DNA from: Phaeocystidibacter luteus
GTDB taxonomy: Bacteria > Bacteroidota > Bacteroidia > Flavobacteriales > Schleiferiaceae
Direction of reading: 5' to 3'
NCBI RefSeq assembly: GCF_008933115.1
Contig: NZ_WBVO01000003.1
Coordinates: forward strand, 62,001-126,000
Length of the DNA: 64,000 nt
This document shows, piece after piece, positions 34,892-46,218 of this stretch. The notes beneath the pieces were generated by a model. The model saw only the letters and a list, made by a program, of their open reading frames with translations, was not told where the DNA came from and did not search any database. The position numbers and the translations under genes are program-made. The first letter of the stretch is position 1, and each line of letters begins with the position of its first letter.

Positions 34892-36055
34892 CTAAAGACC
34901 CTTTTGTTGGGCTTTCCACCACCTGTCTGGGATTTCGCCTTCCATCGCCGCTTCGTAGTCTTTTGCATTACATGGGATTAATGCGTGTCGCATGTGTTGC
35001 GCCTGACGAATCGGAACCTCGATCCACCACCTTTCACTAAGTGGACTTTTATAGAAGATAAGTTCAAGTTCACCTTCATCAATTAGAACGGTGAATTTCG
35101 TGTAGTCTTTCTTACTCGCAAAAGGATAGTCTCCTCGCCTTTGCTGTACCCCTTCAATAAAGTACCACGCCATCTGCGCCATCAAATGTGCGCTCATGCC
35201 CTGGAAGTCCAGGGCCGGATTAAACTCAAAAATCCCAAAACAAGAGACCTTATCACTCAATCCTACATATCTTGATATGGCACAGGCCTCCTCTCCCGAG
35301 AAGCCGTTCGGAGATGGCATTCCATGCGCCGGCGAGTCACCCTGGCGAACAGCGCTCATGTCGAACGTCACCATATCCGCATCGCGAACCACCGGTTCAA
35401 CTTCGCTCATATCAGCACGGAGCTTCCCTATCCTGTGGGTTTCAAAGTGCATGCGCTCCATCAAGTCGATTTCTTCCGGTGGGATGAAATACGATTGGTA
35501 ACCGAGGTTCGAAAAGTTAAAGAGGTTGTACGGCTTGTTCAGTACAATGTGGCTCAAATAATTGTGCGAGCCAAAACCGTCTTGATGCTGGCCTAGGTCA
35601 AACCGACTGTCAATAGAAACAAGGTTTACCGTTTGCTCCAACTTATCATATGCACGGTACATGGCATAGGTCAAATCTTGACTTCCGCCTATAACTAGTG
35701 GTATGACGTCTTGTTTGCGAAGCTCCTCGACAACAATGCGCAAACCCGCAATGCTGTCTTCAAGCGTTTCACCTTTATATATGTTACCGAGGTCGGCTAT
35801 TTCGAACCCCCAGTGACCTAGCATGAGTTGGTAAAGGTACTGACGAACCTTATCGGGACCATCCGCAGAGCCTCTATTGAAATGGCTTCCGCGATCTTCC
35901 TGAACGCCAATAATGCCAATTTTCACTTGCTCGAGATCCGGCAGGCCAGAAACCTCAGCATGAATCTGAAGCTTTCTTCCAAGCGTGCCCGGATGCAAGT
36001 CCTCCGCTGCAGAAAGTATATGTCCAGGTACCGGAGAGAGGATGTCAGTTAGCAT
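34892..36055 (-). CDS. Ureohydrolase-fold protein with degraded metal site
   Basis: 387 residues of the arginase/agmatinase/formimidoylglutamase fold. The manganese motifs are damaged: GGDHS is GGSQD (VIGGSQDLTYA), DAHxD is DSRFD (VSIDSRFDLG), and the SxDxDxxDP motif is TFDMSAVRQGD. At least three of six classic ligands (two His, one Asp) are replaced, while PSPNGFSGEEA around the last motif is kept. Catalysis of guanidino or formimino hydrolysis is therefore doubtful. Similar proteins next to topA occur in other Bacteroidetes, as I recall, so this is a conserved lineage and not decay. Function unknown. It lies 6 bases after topA and is probably co-transcribed. Confidence 0.8.
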   Translation of the reverse strand: MLTDILSPVPGHILSAAEDLHPGTLGRKLQIHAEVSGLPDLEQVKIGIIGVQEDRGSHFNRGSADGPDKVRQYLYQLMLGHWGFEIADLGNIYKGETLEDSIAGLRIVVEELRKQDVIPLVIGGSQDLTYAMYRAYDKLEQTVNLVSIDSRFDLGQHQDGFGSHNYLSHIVLNKPYNLFNFSNLGYQSYFIPPEEIDLMERMHFETHRIGKLRADMSEVEPVVRDADMVTFDMSAVRQGDSPAHGMPSPNGFSGEEACAISRYVGLSDKVSCFGIFEFNPALDFQGMSAHLMAQMAWYFIEGVQQRRGDYPFASKKDYTKFTVLIDEGELELIFYKSPLSERWWIEVPIRQAQHMRHALIPCNAKDYEAAMEGEIPDRWWKAQQKGL

Positions 36056-36061
36056 ACCCTA

Positions 36062-38377
36062 CTATTTCTTAGCCTTGCGAGGAGCGCGCTTTGGCTTTTT
36101 CTCTCCCGCTTCGGAAATGATTTTTTGAGCTTCTTCCAATGTCAATTCCTTCGGCTCAGTGTCCTTCGGAATTTTAAAGTTGCGTCGACCTTGCTTGAGA
36201 TATGGGCCATAGCGACCGTTCAATACTTCAATGATTGGGTCAACATCTTCAAATACCTTGATGTTTCTATTGGCTACCTGCTCACGCTTTTCCTCAATCA
36301 GTTGAATTGCCGTTTCAAGGTCAATTGTAAGCGGACTCAATTCTCCCTTAAGTGAAGCAAAGATTTTCTCATGCTGAACATATGGTCCAAATCTACCGAT
36401 AGCGGCCTTCACTGGTTTGTCTTTGTATTCCCCAACCACTCTTGGAAGCTTGAAGAGCTCAAGTGCGTCTTCCAATTTAATGGTGTCGATGTGCATTTCT
36501 TTCGGGATGGATGCAAACTGTGGCTTTTCTTCATCTTCCACATGTCCCATCTGAACCATCGGTCCGTAGCGACCCACTTTCGCGAAGATTGGCTTACCTG
36601 TATCCGGATGGTCGCCAAGGTGTCTTTCACCTGAGGCGCGTTCCGCATCTTCGGCATCCTCAATTTTCGGGTGGAATTGCTTGTAGAACTCATCAATCAT
36701 ATCAACCCAACCTTCGCTTCCGTCAGCGATACGGTCAAATTCAGATTCTACCTTCGCCGTGAAGTTATAGTCCAAGATTTGTTCAAAGTGTTCTACCAAG
36801 AAGTCGTTCACTACCATGCCGATGTCTGTAGGCATCATTTTGCCTTTGTCCGCACCTGTGCGCTCTTCCAGCGTATTCACTTCAACATTTCCCGCTTCCA
36901 AGACGAGTTGCTGGTACTTTCTCAATTCACCTTCGAGGTCCGATTTCTCTACGTACCCTCTTTTTTGAATGGTAGAAATGGTTGGGGCATAGGTAGATGG
37001 TCTACCAATGCCTAACTCTTCGAGCTTCTTCACGAGACTTGCCTCGGTGAAACGCGGAGGGTGCTTTGTGAATCTCTCGGTTGCAGAAATGCTCGTGTAT
37101 TCGAGGACTTCATCGACGTGAAGTTTCGGCAGGATGTTTTTCTCTTCAACTTCTTCATCGTCCGTACCTTCTAAATACGCGCGAAGGAAACCGTCGAATT
37201 GGATAACCTCTCCTTTAGCCACGAACTTGTATGGGTTGCCATCGATTTCAATATGGACCGTCGTTCTTTCGAGCTTGGCGTCTGACATTTGAGAAGCGAT
37301 GGTTCGTTTCCAAATGAGATCGTAAAGTCTTTTTTGCTGGCGATCGGCACCTGCGGCATGACTCGCCATGTTGGTAGGTCGAATCGCTTCGTGAGCTTCC
37401 TGCGCACCCTTGTTCTTTGTCGAATATCTGCGAGGGTTGCTGTACTCTTCACCGTAGTAGCTGCTGATCTCTCCCTTGGCTGCTTCAATGGCGTCATTCG
37501 AAAGATTGACGCTGTCCGTTCTCATGTAAGTGATAAGTCCACCTTCGTAGAGCTTCTGGGCAACCGACATGGTTTGAGAAACTGAGAAACTCAATTTTCT
37601 GGAAGCTTCCTGTTGAAGTGTAGATGTCGTGAACGGTGCCGCAGGTGAGCGCTTCGCCGGTTTAGTTTCTAGGTCGGCAATAGACAACTTCGAGTTCTTG
37701 CATTGCTCCAAGAACTTGAGAGCGTCTTCCTCTTTCTCAAACCTGTGGTTGAGCTCGGCTTGAAGTGTGTCGCCTTTGCTGTTGGTAAGCTGGGCAACCA
37801 CTCTAAAGCTGCTAGAAGATTCGAAGTTTCTGATCTCGCGTTCACGTTCAACGATGAGACGAACGCTCACACTTTGGACACGTCCGGCGCTAAGACCGCG
37901 ACGAACCTTCTTCCAGAGAACAGGCGACAACTCGAATCCAACTAAGCGGTCGAGCACGCGACGTGCTTGTTGTGCGTTTACGAGGTTTTGATCGATTCGA
38001 CGAGGAGTTTGAACGGCGTTTTGAATGGCCGTCTTGGTGATCTCGTGGAATACGATGCGGTTGGTCGTAGCTGGATTGAGATTGAGAGCCTCGGCTAGGT
38101 GCCAGGCAATCGCCTCTCCTTCGCGGTCTTCATCGGAAGCGAGCCATACAGTTTCTGCTTCTTTGGCTAGCTTCTTCAGCTTTTTAACTACATCCTTTTT
38201 CTCTTTCGAGACTTCATATATGGGCTTGAAGCCATTGTCGATTTCAACACCCATTCCTTTTGAAACAAGGTCACGGATATGTCCGAAGCTAGATTCTACC
38301 ACAAACTCATTTCCGAGAATTTTCTCGATGGTTTTGGCTTTAGCAGGGGACTCGACAATTACTAAGTTCTTCGACAT
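36062..38377 (-). CDS. topA: DNA topoisomerase I
   Basis: 771 residues. Type IA topoisomerase relaxing negative supercoils: N-terminal Toprim (VIVESPAKAKTIEKIL, DEDREGEAIAWHL), catalytic tyrosine in GLITYMRTDSVNLS near residue 290, and HEAIRPT. In place of the CxxC zinc fingers of E. coli it has three C-terminal repeats with GRYGPMVQ, GRFGPYVQ and GRYGPYLK cores, then a lysine-rich end, as usual in Bacteroidetes. Divergent from miaB. Confidence 0.97.
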   Translation of the reverse strand: MSKNLVIVESPAKAKTIEKILGNEFVVESSFGHIRDLVSKGMGVEIDNGFKPIYEVSKEKKDVVKKLKKLAKEAETVWLASDEDREGEAIAWHLAEALNLNPATTNRIVFHEITKTAIQNAVQTPRRIDQNLVNAQQARRVLDRLVGFELSPVLWKKVRRGLSAGRVQSVSVRLIVEREREIRNFESSSSFRVVAQLTNSKGDTLQAELNHRFEKEEDALKFLEQCKNSKLSIADLETKPAKRSPAAPFTTSTLQQEASRKLSFSVSQTMSVAQKLYEGGLITYMRTDSVNLSNDAIEAAKGEISSYYGEEYSNPRRYSTKNKGAQEAHEAIRPTNMASHAAGADRQQKRLYDLIWKRTIASQMSDAKLERTTVHIEIDGNPYKFVAKGEVIQFDGFLRAYLEGTDDEEVEEKNILPKLHVDEVLEYTSISATERFTKHPPRFTEASLVKKLEELGIGRPSTYAPTISTIQKRGYVEKSDLEGELRKYQQLVLEAGNVEVNTLEERTGADKGKMMPTDIGMVVNDFLVEHFEQILDYNFTAKVESEFDRIADGSEGWVDMIDEFYKQFHPKIEDAEDAERASGERHLGDHPDTGKPIFAKVGRYGPMVQMGHVEDEEKPQFASIPKEMHIDTIKLEDALELFKLPRVVGEYKDKPVKAAIGRFGPYVQHEKIFASLKGELSPLTIDLETAIQLIEEKREQVANRNIKVFEDVDPIIEVLNGRYGPYLKQGRRNFKIPKDTEPKELTLEEAQKIISEAGEKKPKRAPRKAKK

Positions 38378-38538
38378 TCGGTACTGATTTGGTCTTTAGC
38401 TCTCCTACGCGTACGTATGTGTGCGCAAAGTAAAGGACAATTTTTTTGAGGTTATGTTTCTCAAAAGTTAGGATTGTCTCCTACACCATATATATACGTA
38501 CAGGTTCAAATTACGGTTCCATTATGATTTGCTGTCAA

Positions 38539-38572
38539 TTTGACAGACCACACTTCATATTTCCTACATTTG
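38539..38572 (+). promoter_or_regulatory. miaB operon promoter
   Basis: -33 TTTG at 38539-38542 and -7 TACATTTG at 38565-38572, spacer 22 bases (consensus about 19-21). Transcription should start near 38578, downstream of a TTG start at 38540 and upstream of the ATG at 38600. Confidence 0.65.
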
Positions 38573-38599
38573 CAATCTTCAACGAAAACGGAGTGCGTA

Positions 38600-40060
38600 A
38601 TGCAGCAGGATAAGCTCGAAGAAAAAGTGATGGATGAGTCTCGCCAGGGCGAGGCATTGGTTATTGAGGGACAGCTCACTGGCAAAAAGAAGCTGTACAT
38701 AGAATCGTACGGTTGCCAGATGAACTTCTCCGATTCTGAGATCGTGGCATCGATCCTACACAAGGACGGTTACGAGACCACGAGGAATATGGAAGAGGCT
38801 GACCTCGTTTTGTTGAACACTTGCTCTATTCGCGATAAGGCCGAACAAACGGTTCGCAATCGTCTCGCGAATTTCAATACCATTAAAAAGGAGAACCCCG
38901 ATATGAAAATCGGCGTGTTGGGCTGCATGGCCGAGCGCGTGAAGAGTAAGCTTCTCGACGAAGAAAAGCTTGTTGACCTGGTGGTTGGTCCTGATGCCTA
39001 TCGCGATCTTCCAAACCTCCTCGAAGAATTGGACGAAGGAAGAAAGGCTGTGAACGTCATTCTTTCAAAAGAAGAGACTTACGACAATATCGCGCCGGTG
39101 CGCCTTGGTGGGAATGGAATTACTGCCTTCATTTCAATCATGCGTGGATGCGACAACATGTGTACGTTCTGTGTGGTGCCATTTACTCGCGGACGTGAAC
39201 GAAGCAGAGATCCCCAAACAATTCTGGAAGAGGCCATCGATCTTCGCGATCGTGGGTACAAAGAAATTACGTTGCTAGGTCAGAACGTTGACTCTTATTT
39301 ATGGTATGGAGGCGGTTTGAAGAAGGATTTCGATAAGGCTTCTGACATGGCTAAGGCCACCGCGGTAAGCTTCGCCGGATTGCTAGAGAAAGTCGCAGAA
39401 GCTGTTCCTGAGATGAGAATACGTTTTTCGACAAGCAATCCGCAGGATATGACAGACGATGTGCTTCATGCCATCGCCAAGCACGACAATATTTGCAACT
39501 ACATTCACTTGCCGTTCCAATCTGGAAGTACTCGCGTTCTTGAATTGATGAACAGAGGACACACGCGTGAGCAGTACCTCGATTTAATTCAACGTGTACG
39601 CCGAATCATTCCAGATTGCGGGATTTCTCATGATATAATCGCTGGATTCCCAACGGAAACGGAAGAAGATCACGAAGATACACTGAGCTTGATGCGCGAA
39701 GTAGAGTTTGACTTTGGATACATGTTCTTCTACAGTGAGCGTCCGAATACCTTCGCGGCCAGAAAGCTCGAAGATGATATTCCGCTGGAGGTGAAAAAGC
39801 GCCGACTGCAAGAAATTATCAAAACACAAAACGAGTGCGGTCAGCGCAGACTTCAGCGATTCGTTGGCACTGATCAAATTGTCTTGGTGGAGGGCACTTC
39901 GAAGAAATCCGACGACGATTTGTTTGGCAGGAACGACCAGAACAGTGTGGTAGTTTTCCCACGTGAAGACTATCAGCCTGGAGATCTCGTTAAAGTATCC
40001 GTAAAATCATGTACATCGGCCACGCTACTTGGTGAGGCCAAAGAACTCATTCGTCGATGA
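38600..40060 (+). CDS. miaB: tRNA-2-methylthio-N6-dimethylallyladenosine synthase
   Basis: 486 residues from the ATG at 38600, chosen because the longer TTG-start ORF (38540) begins inside the promoter. MiaB methylthiolates i6A37 in tRNAs. UPF0004 domain with its three cluster cysteines ([24 protein letters not shown]), radical SAM CxxxCxxC at 184-191 (CDNMCTFC), and a C-terminal TRAM domain (about 420-486). First gene of a tightly packed operon; the next ATG overlaps its stop. Confidence 0.96.
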   Translation: MQQDKLEEKVMDESRQGEALVIEGQLTGKKKLYIESYGCQMNFSDSEIVASILHKDGYETTRNMEEADLVLLNTCSIRDKAEQTVRNRLANFNTIKKENPDMKIGVLGCMAERVKSKLLDEEKLVDLVVGPDAYRDLPNLLEELDEGRKAVNVILSKEETYDNIAPVRLGGNGITAFISIMRGCDNMCTFCVVPFTRGRERSRDPQTILEEAIDLRDRGYKEITLLGQNVDSYLWYGGGLKKDFDKASDMAKATAVSFAGLLEKVAEAVPEMRIRFSTSNPQDMTDDVLHAIAKHDNICNYIHLPFQSGSTRVLELMNRGHTREQYLDLIQRVRRIIPDCGISHDIIAGFPTETEEDHEDTLSLMREVEFDFGYMFFYSERPNTFAARKLEDDIPLEVKKRRLQEIIKTQNECGQRRLQRFVGTDQIVLVEGTSKKSDDDLFGRNDQNSVVVFPREDYQPGDLVKVSVKSCTSATLLGEAKELIRR

Positions 40061-40461
40061 GAATTATACTCTGTATTTCATTTTTGATTGCCTCTCTTTC
40101 CTCCATTGCCCAAGTACAACGTGAAGACGGAACATGGTATGATGAGAACCTAGCCATCCGTGTGATGGAAGAGGATATTCGAAATGAAGGTACCCTCGAA
40201 ATTTGCATTTACAGTACTACGAACGACCGCTGTATTCACAATCTCAAAACACCCTACGAAGTACTCGTTTACAACGAAGATGGGGAGCAGATTTGGAATT
40301 CAGCCTGGACGGGTCAGAAGATGAGCATCAAATTCAGCACTCCGCTGAGAGGCGCCGCTTACATTGTGGTGAATGCGAAGAATGACTACGTAGTAAATAC
40401 CCTAACAGGCGAACGCATTTTTACAAATGGCGTTATGTCTGTTGAATATGAAATAGAATGA
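40057..40461 (+). CDS. Small secreted protein of unknown function
   Basis: 134 residues with a signal peptide ([19 protein letters not shown]). The mature part looks like a single beta-sandwich ([39 protein letters not shown]). I do not recognise a family. It overlaps miaB and the sigma-54 activator by 4 bases on both sides (ATGA), so it is translated with them. The periplasm is its likely place. Confidence 0.75.
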   Translation: MRIILCISFLIASLSSIAQVQREDGTWYDENLAIRVMEEDIRNEGTLEICIYSTTNDRCIHNLKTPYEVLVYNEDGEQIWNSAWTGQKMSIKFSTPLRGAAYIVVNAKNDYVVNTLTGERIFTNGVMSVEYEIE

Positions 40462-41714
40462 CCGCTCAAGAGGTTAAGCAAAGATTTGGATTGATTGGTA
40501 CTTCTGCGGGTTTAGACCGAGCAGTTGCGAAGGCTATTCAGGTGGCTAATACCGACATTTCTGTCCTCGTCACTGGGGAAAGTGGTGTAGGTAAGGAGTC
40601 CATTCCAAAGATTATCCACCACCTCAGTCATAGAAAACACGCTCCATACATCGCTGTGAACTGTGGTGCTATCCCAGAAGGCACGATAGATTCAGAACTC
40701 TTCGGACACGAGAAAGGCGCTTTCACAGGTGCAACATCTTCTCGCAAAGGCTACTTTGAAGAGGCTGATGGAGGTACGATTTTCCTCGATGAAGTAGGAG
40801 AACTTCCATTGCCTACCCAAGTGAGGCTGCTCCGTGTATTGGAGACGGGCGAATTCATCCGTGTTGGTTCATCGAAAATCCAAAAGACCAATGTTCGTGT
40901 GGTTGGCGCTACAAACGTTGGGATGATTGAAGCGATCCAGCGAAACAAGTTTAGAGAAGACCTTTACTACCGATTGAACACGGTGGAAATTCACTTACCG
41001 CCACTTCGTGAGCGTGTGGAAGACATTCATTTGTTGTTCCGAAAGTTCGCGATGGATTTTGGTGACAAGTACCATACGCCAACGGTTCGTTTGAGTGACG
41101 AAGCAGTTAAGGTTCTTGAAGATTATAGATGGCCGGGTAACATTCGTCAGCTACGCAACTTGGTAGAGCAAATCTCTGTTGTTGAAGGCGATCGCGAATT
41201 GGATGCCTCTACTCTGAAAGAGTATATCCCGGACATTACAGCTACGCGACTCCCTATGAGATTGGACGCTGCGGGAGGTGCTGCGGCATCTGCCAGTGGT
41301 GGCGATTTCGGTTCCGAAAGAGAAATCTTGTACAAGGTTCTTTTCGACATGCGTCAGGATATCACCAACTTGAAACAGCTCGTCTCAAAGTTGATCGACA
41401 AGGGGGATATTTCGAACGTTCAGGAGGAACACCCGCAGTTGGTGCGCGAGATCATTGGGAATTCGGGTGACGATACATTTAGAGACTTTGGCGAAAGCTA
41501 CGTTCCAGTTATTGAGAAGCCGGGTGAAATCAGCAGGCAAGAGTTTGAAGAAACCGAGACTGTTGAAGATGAAAACCTCTCGCTTCAGGATAAGGAAGTT
41601 GAACTCATTCGCAAGGCCTTGGAGCGCAATCGTGGAAGAAGAAAAGACGCTGCAGAGGAGCTAGGAATCAGTGAGCGTACGTTGTATAGAAAAATCAAGC
41701 AGTACAATTTATGA
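40458..41714 (+). CDS. Sigma-54-dependent transcriptional activator without receiver domain
   Basis: 418 residues. The AAA+ domain starts almost at the N-terminus: Walker A GESGVGKE at 41-47, the sigma-54 contact loop GAFTGA at 88-93, Walker B GGTIFLDEVGE near 110, arginine fingers in FREDLYYRLN. It ends with a Fis-type HTH (RKDAAEELGISERTLYRKIKQ). There is no receiver, GAF or PAS domain, so control must be by level, by a partner or through the 100-residue linker (about 265-370). Implies an RpoN in this organism. It sits between miaB and lptE, a context I associate with Bacteroidetes generally. Confidence 0.93.
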   Translation: MTAQEVKQRFGLIGTSAGLDRAVAKAIQVANTDISVLVTGESGVGKESIPKIIHHLSHRKHAPYIAVNCGAIPEGTIDSELFGHEKGAFTGATSSRKGYFEEADGGTIFLDEVGELPLPTQVRLLRVLETGEFIRVGSSKIQKTNVRVVGATNVGMIEAIQRNKFREDLYYRLNTVEIHLPPLRERVEDIHLLFRKFAMDFGDKYHTPTVRLSDEAVKVLEDYRWPGNIRQLRNLVEQISVVEGDRELDASTLKEYIPDITATRLPMRLDAAGGAAASASGGDFGSEREILYKVLFDMRQDITNLKQLVSKLIDKGDISNVQEEHPQLVREIIGNSGDDTFRDFGESYVPVIEKPGEISRQEFEETETVEDENLSLQDKEVELIRKALERNRGRRKDAAEELGISERTLYRKIKQYNL

Positions 41715-42217
41715 TGACTAGGTTCCTGACTTTCGTTGGAGTAGTTAGTCTCCTTATGTTCACGGGTTGCACAGGTGGATATTCATTCACGGGTGGAGAT
41801 GTGGGTAAAGCCGAGACTATTTCGGTTGACATCTTTCCAAACTATGCGGATTACGTCAATCCCCAATTGAGTCAGGCCTTTACCGAAGAGCTACGTCAGA
41901 TTTTTGTCCAGCAGACGCCACTTTCGCTGGTTAGTTCTGGAGGTGATTTGACCTTTGAGGGGTCGATTATTGGCTATCAGATTTCTGCAAAAGCGACAAC
42001 GACTTCAGAAACTACGGCTCAAAACCGACTTACCATTAGCGTGAACGTTATATTTACGAATGAACTTGAGCCCGATAAAAGCTTCGAGCAAGTGTTCTCT
42101 CGCTTCCGTGATTTTCCGGCTGACCAAGACTTCAGTGCTGTAGAGGCTGATTTGGTGAGTCAGATTAACCGAGAATTGGCGGAGAACATTTTCAACCGGG
42201 CACTCGTGAATTGGTAA
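41711..42217 (+). CDS. lptE: LPS assembly lipoprotein LptE
   Basis: 168 residues. Lipoprotein signal MMTRFLTFVGVVSLLMFTGC with lipobox cysteine near 20, then GYSFTGGDVGKAETISVDIF, which fits the Bacteroidetes LptE pattern (GYSFTG...A.T.SV..F.N.A). LptE plugs and assembles the LptD barrel that inserts lipopolysaccharide in the outer membrane. Start overlaps the sigma-54 activator stop by 4 bases. Confidence 0.88.
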   Translation: MMTRFLTFVGVVSLLMFTGCTGGYSFTGGDVGKAETISVDIFPNYADYVNPQLSQAFTEELRQIFVQQTPLSLVSSGGDLTFEGSIIGYQISAKATTTSETTAQNRLTISVNVIFTNELEPDKSFEQVFSRFRDFPADQDFSAVEADLVSQINRELAENIFNRALVNW

Positions 42218-42220
42218 AAC

Positions 42221-43594
42221 GTGAGGAAACAGGATCTGCATCAATGGTTGAATAATCCGGAGTCTATCGATGAAAAGGCGACGGAGAGTTTGGAAGGCGC
42301 GCTGCGTGATTTTCCTTATTCGTCCGTGCTTCAGCAGCTCTATTTACGCGGACTTGAAAATCAGAAAAGTTACTTGGCCACAGCTCAGCTCAAGAAAGCT
42401 GCTATGTGGTCTCCCAATCGTTTCAAGCTAAAGGAGTGGTTGGAGATTGATGAAGATTTGAGTGGCAAACTGGGAGATATTCCTGAGCCACCTAAACGTC
42501 AGCCTCAACCAAAACCAACACCGCCGCCGCAAGTCACATCACCCAAGCCTCAAGAGAAGAAAGTTGAAAATCCTTCCGTTGAGGTTCGCAAAGAGCAGCC
42601 AGCTCCTAAGCCAATTGAAGTACCTAAACCCACTCCGCCTCCAGCTCCGAAGAAGAGTGAATCGACTGTTGAGGCGCACCGCACTCAGTTAGGGGATGAT
42701 TTGAGTCATCTACCGCCAAAAGTGAGGGAGATTGTAGAGAAGAGTAGGCGTTTAAAAAATCAATACGGAGGAACCGGAGTTCCCATTCCGGAAGAAGCGC
42801 CGGAGAAAGTGGAGCGGCCCGAGATTCCTCCAGTTGAACAAGTTCGAGAGGAGGCCCCTTCCGAGCCAGAAACTTTAGAAGAAGTAATAAAGGAGGTCGC
42901 CGAAGAGCAGGCGGAAATCGCACCGACATTTGATGAGCAGGTAGATACTACGGAGACGGAACCTATCGAAATAGATATGTCTGGGGTGACATTACCTCCA
43001 TTGATTGACGTAGATCTAGTAGAGGAAGATGAGGAGGTTGAAGAGCGCACTTTTGCCAGACCTATTATCTTGGATGAATTAACGGAGGTTTCGAGACAGG
43101 AGGAGGCGGTTGAATTGGACTTCACTGCATGGTTGAGGATGAAGGCGGGCCGTTCTGAAGAACCTGTTGAAGAGGAAAAGCTGGAAGAAGTATCAACCGA
43201 TATTCAATGGTCTGAAGTTGCAGAAAGTGCTACGGAAAAGGAGCCTGTTGAAGAGGTGGAAGAGGAGAAGAAGGCAGATTCGAAGTTGAAGAAGATGCAG
43301 TTGATCGATAAATTTATTGAAGATCAGCCAAAAATTTCTCCGATGAAGAAATCGGAAAACGTCAGCATCAATCAGCATGAAAAGCCCAAGCGCATTGATG
43401 TTTCGGCTATGGGAAGTGAGGTAGGCGATGACTTTATTACGGAAACTCTGGCTCAGGTATACAAGCAACAAGGAGCGCTCGATAAAGCATTGAGCGCCTA
43501 TGAGATATTACGTTTGAAATATCCTGAGAAAAGTAGTTTCTTTGCAGACCAAATTTCTGAGATACGCCGATTGCTGCGTAAATCTGGGAATTGA
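42221..43594 (+). CDS. Acidic/proline-rich protein with TPR-like ends
   Basis: 457 residues from a GTG at 42221. Conserved-looking N-terminal helical part (QWLNNPESIDEKATESLEGALRDFPYSSVLQQLYLRGL split over about 1-85), a low-complexity middle rich in Pro, Lys and Glu (about 85-370), and a C-terminal TPR-like helix pair (ETLAQVYKQQGALDKALSAYEILRLKYP). No signal peptide, so it is probably cytoplasmic. Function unknown. It lies between lptE and secG, both envelope biogenesis genes; a scaffold role is only a guess. Confidence 0.8.
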   Translation: MRKQDLHQWLNNPESIDEKATESLEGALRDFPYSSVLQQLYLRGLENQKSYLATAQLKKAAMWSPNRFKLKEWLEIDEDLSGKLGDIPEPPKRQPQPKPTPPPQVTSPKPQEKKVENPSVEVRKEQPAPKPIEVPKPTPPPAPKKSESTVEAHRTQLGDDLSHLPPKVREIVEKSRRLKNQYGGTGVPIPEEAPEKVERPEIPPVEQVREEAPSEPETLEEVIKEVAEEQAEIAPTFDEQVDTTETEPIEIDMSGVTLPPLIDVDLVEEDEEVEERTFARPIILDELTEVSRQEEAVELDFTAWLRMKAGRSEEPVEEEKLEEVSTDIQWSEVAESATEKEPVEEVEEEKKADSKLKKMQLIDKFIEDQPKISPMKKSENVSINQHEKPKRIDVSAMGSEVGDDFITETLAQVYKQQGALDKALSAYEILRLKYPEKSSFFADQISEIRRLLRKSGN

Positions 43595-43620
43595 AAATTG
43601 ACTACGATAAGACGATAGAT

Positions 43621-44001
43621 ATGTTATTAGTTGTTAGTATTCTGATTGCGCTTGTATGCGTACTCCTCGTTTTGATCATTTTGGTTCAGAAGCCAAAAGG
43701 TGGAGGACTTGGATCATCATTTGGTGGTTCTGCGAACATGTTAGGTGGCGTTCAGAAGACGAATCAGTTTTTGGATAAAGCTACTTGGGGATTGGCTATT
43801 GCTCTTCTCGTTTTGGTGCTTACCACAAACTTGGGTGCGGTTGGTGATTCAGTACAGGGCCAGGAAGCTGGTACTTCTGTAATCCAGAGTGAAGATGTTC
43901 AAAACCAGGGACAGAGCTTTAGCCCTGTTGACGGTGCGGGAACAATCAATACCCAAATCAATACGGAAGATCAACAGGAGCCAATGGAGCCTGCAGAATA
44001 A
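43621..44001 (+). CDS. secG: Preprotein translocase subunit SecG
   Basis: 126 residues from the ATG at 43621. With this start the first membrane helix leads to QKPKGGGLGSSFGGS at residue 23, the same spacing as in E. coli SecG; a TTG at 43591 would add ten residues. Two membrane helices (about 2-22 and 57-76) frame the GGG loop, then a hydrophilic, Gln-rich tail of about 45 residues. Part of SecYEG. Followed by a strong terminator. Confidence 0.92.
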   Translation: MLLVVSILIALVCVLLVLIILVQKPKGGGLGSSFGGSANMLGGVQKTNQFLDKATWGLAIALLVLVLTTNLGAVGDSVQGQEAGTSVIQSEDVQNQGQSFSPVDGAGTINTQINTEDQQEPMEPAE

Positions 44002-44028
44002 TATTTGACAGTTTTTTGTCAGACTCAG

Positions 44029-44060
44029 AATGCCACCCCTGTCAGGGTGGCATTTTTTAT
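44029..44060 (+). terminator. Terminator of the miaB-secG operon
   Basis: AATGCCACCC (44029-44038) pairs with GGGTGGCATT (44045-44054), followed by a T run. A second small hairpin TGACA/TGTCA lies just upstream (44007-44021). Confidence 0.9.
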
Positions 44061-44169
44061 TTCCCCATTTCTGCCAAATGGCATCTTTACAGGTGTTGGC
44101 ACATTTTCTGACTAATGGTCTGCATCTAATTAGTAAGTAATAATTGGTCTAACCAAAACACTAGATTCC

Positions 44170-44457
44170 ATGGCAGACATTAACATCCGCCCAATTGCAG
44201 GAACGAAGAACAGAGTAGTAGTTGAACCTGCGGAAGCTGAAACTAAGACGGCTTCGGGAATCATTATCCCAGACACAGCTAAAGAGAAGCCACAGCAAGG
44301 GTTTGTACGTGCGGTAAGCGACGACGCTGAAGACGGCAAGCCTTCTGTGAAAGTAGGTGACCGCGTTTTGTATGGCAAGTACTCTGGAACGGAGTTCAAG
44401 TACGAAGGTGGAGATTACCTCATCATGCGAGAGTCTGATATCCTCGCGATTATCTAA
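44170..44457 (+). CDS. groES: Co-chaperonin GroES
   Basis: 95 residues. The heptameric lid of the GroEL cage. [36 protein letters not shown] spans the domain start and mobile loop in pieces, and [33 protein letters not shown] gives the typical end. It is 39 bases before groEL. No CIRCE operator (TTAGCACTC-N9-GAGTGCTAA) is visible upstream, so HrcA control is unlikely. Confidence 0.97.
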   Translation: MADINIRPIAGTKNRVVVEPAEAETKTASGIIIPDTAKEKPQQGFVRAVSDDAEDGKPSVKVGDRVLYGKYSGTEFKYEGGDYLIMRESDILAII

Positions 44458-44490
44458 ACGAACACGAACGAAGTATAACATTTAACCTAA

Positions 44491-46134
<1,644 letters not shown>

Positions 46135-46155
46135 TCCTCACCACTTGAGAATAGG

Positions 46156-46187
46156 AAGCCCCGCATTTTGCGGGGCTTTTTGTTTTA
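46156..46187 (+). terminator. groESL terminator
   Basis: AAGCCCCGC (46156-46164) pairs with GCGGGGCTT (46170-46178) around ATTTT, followed by TTTTGTTTT. Confidence 0.93.
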
Positions 46188-46218
46188 GTAAGAACCGCAA
46201 ATTCGGTTTTCCATTAAT

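Noticed and set aside
38540-38599. TTG start of miaB 20 codons upstream
   Set aside because: It lies inside the -33/-7 promoter and the extra residues do not resemble the MiaB N-terminus.
42624-43125. Antisense ORFs opposite the acidic/proline-rich gene
   Set aside because: Low-complexity products arising from Glu/Pro codons read backwards; the sense frame has operon context.
44096-44112. Sigma-54 -24/-12 promoter before groES
   Set aside because: TTGGCAC matches the -24 box, but the needed GC at -12 is GA at the correct distance, so the match is only half.
44055-44169. CIRCE/HrcA operator before groES
   Set aside because: The TTAGCACTC inverted repeat is not present in the 115-base gap.
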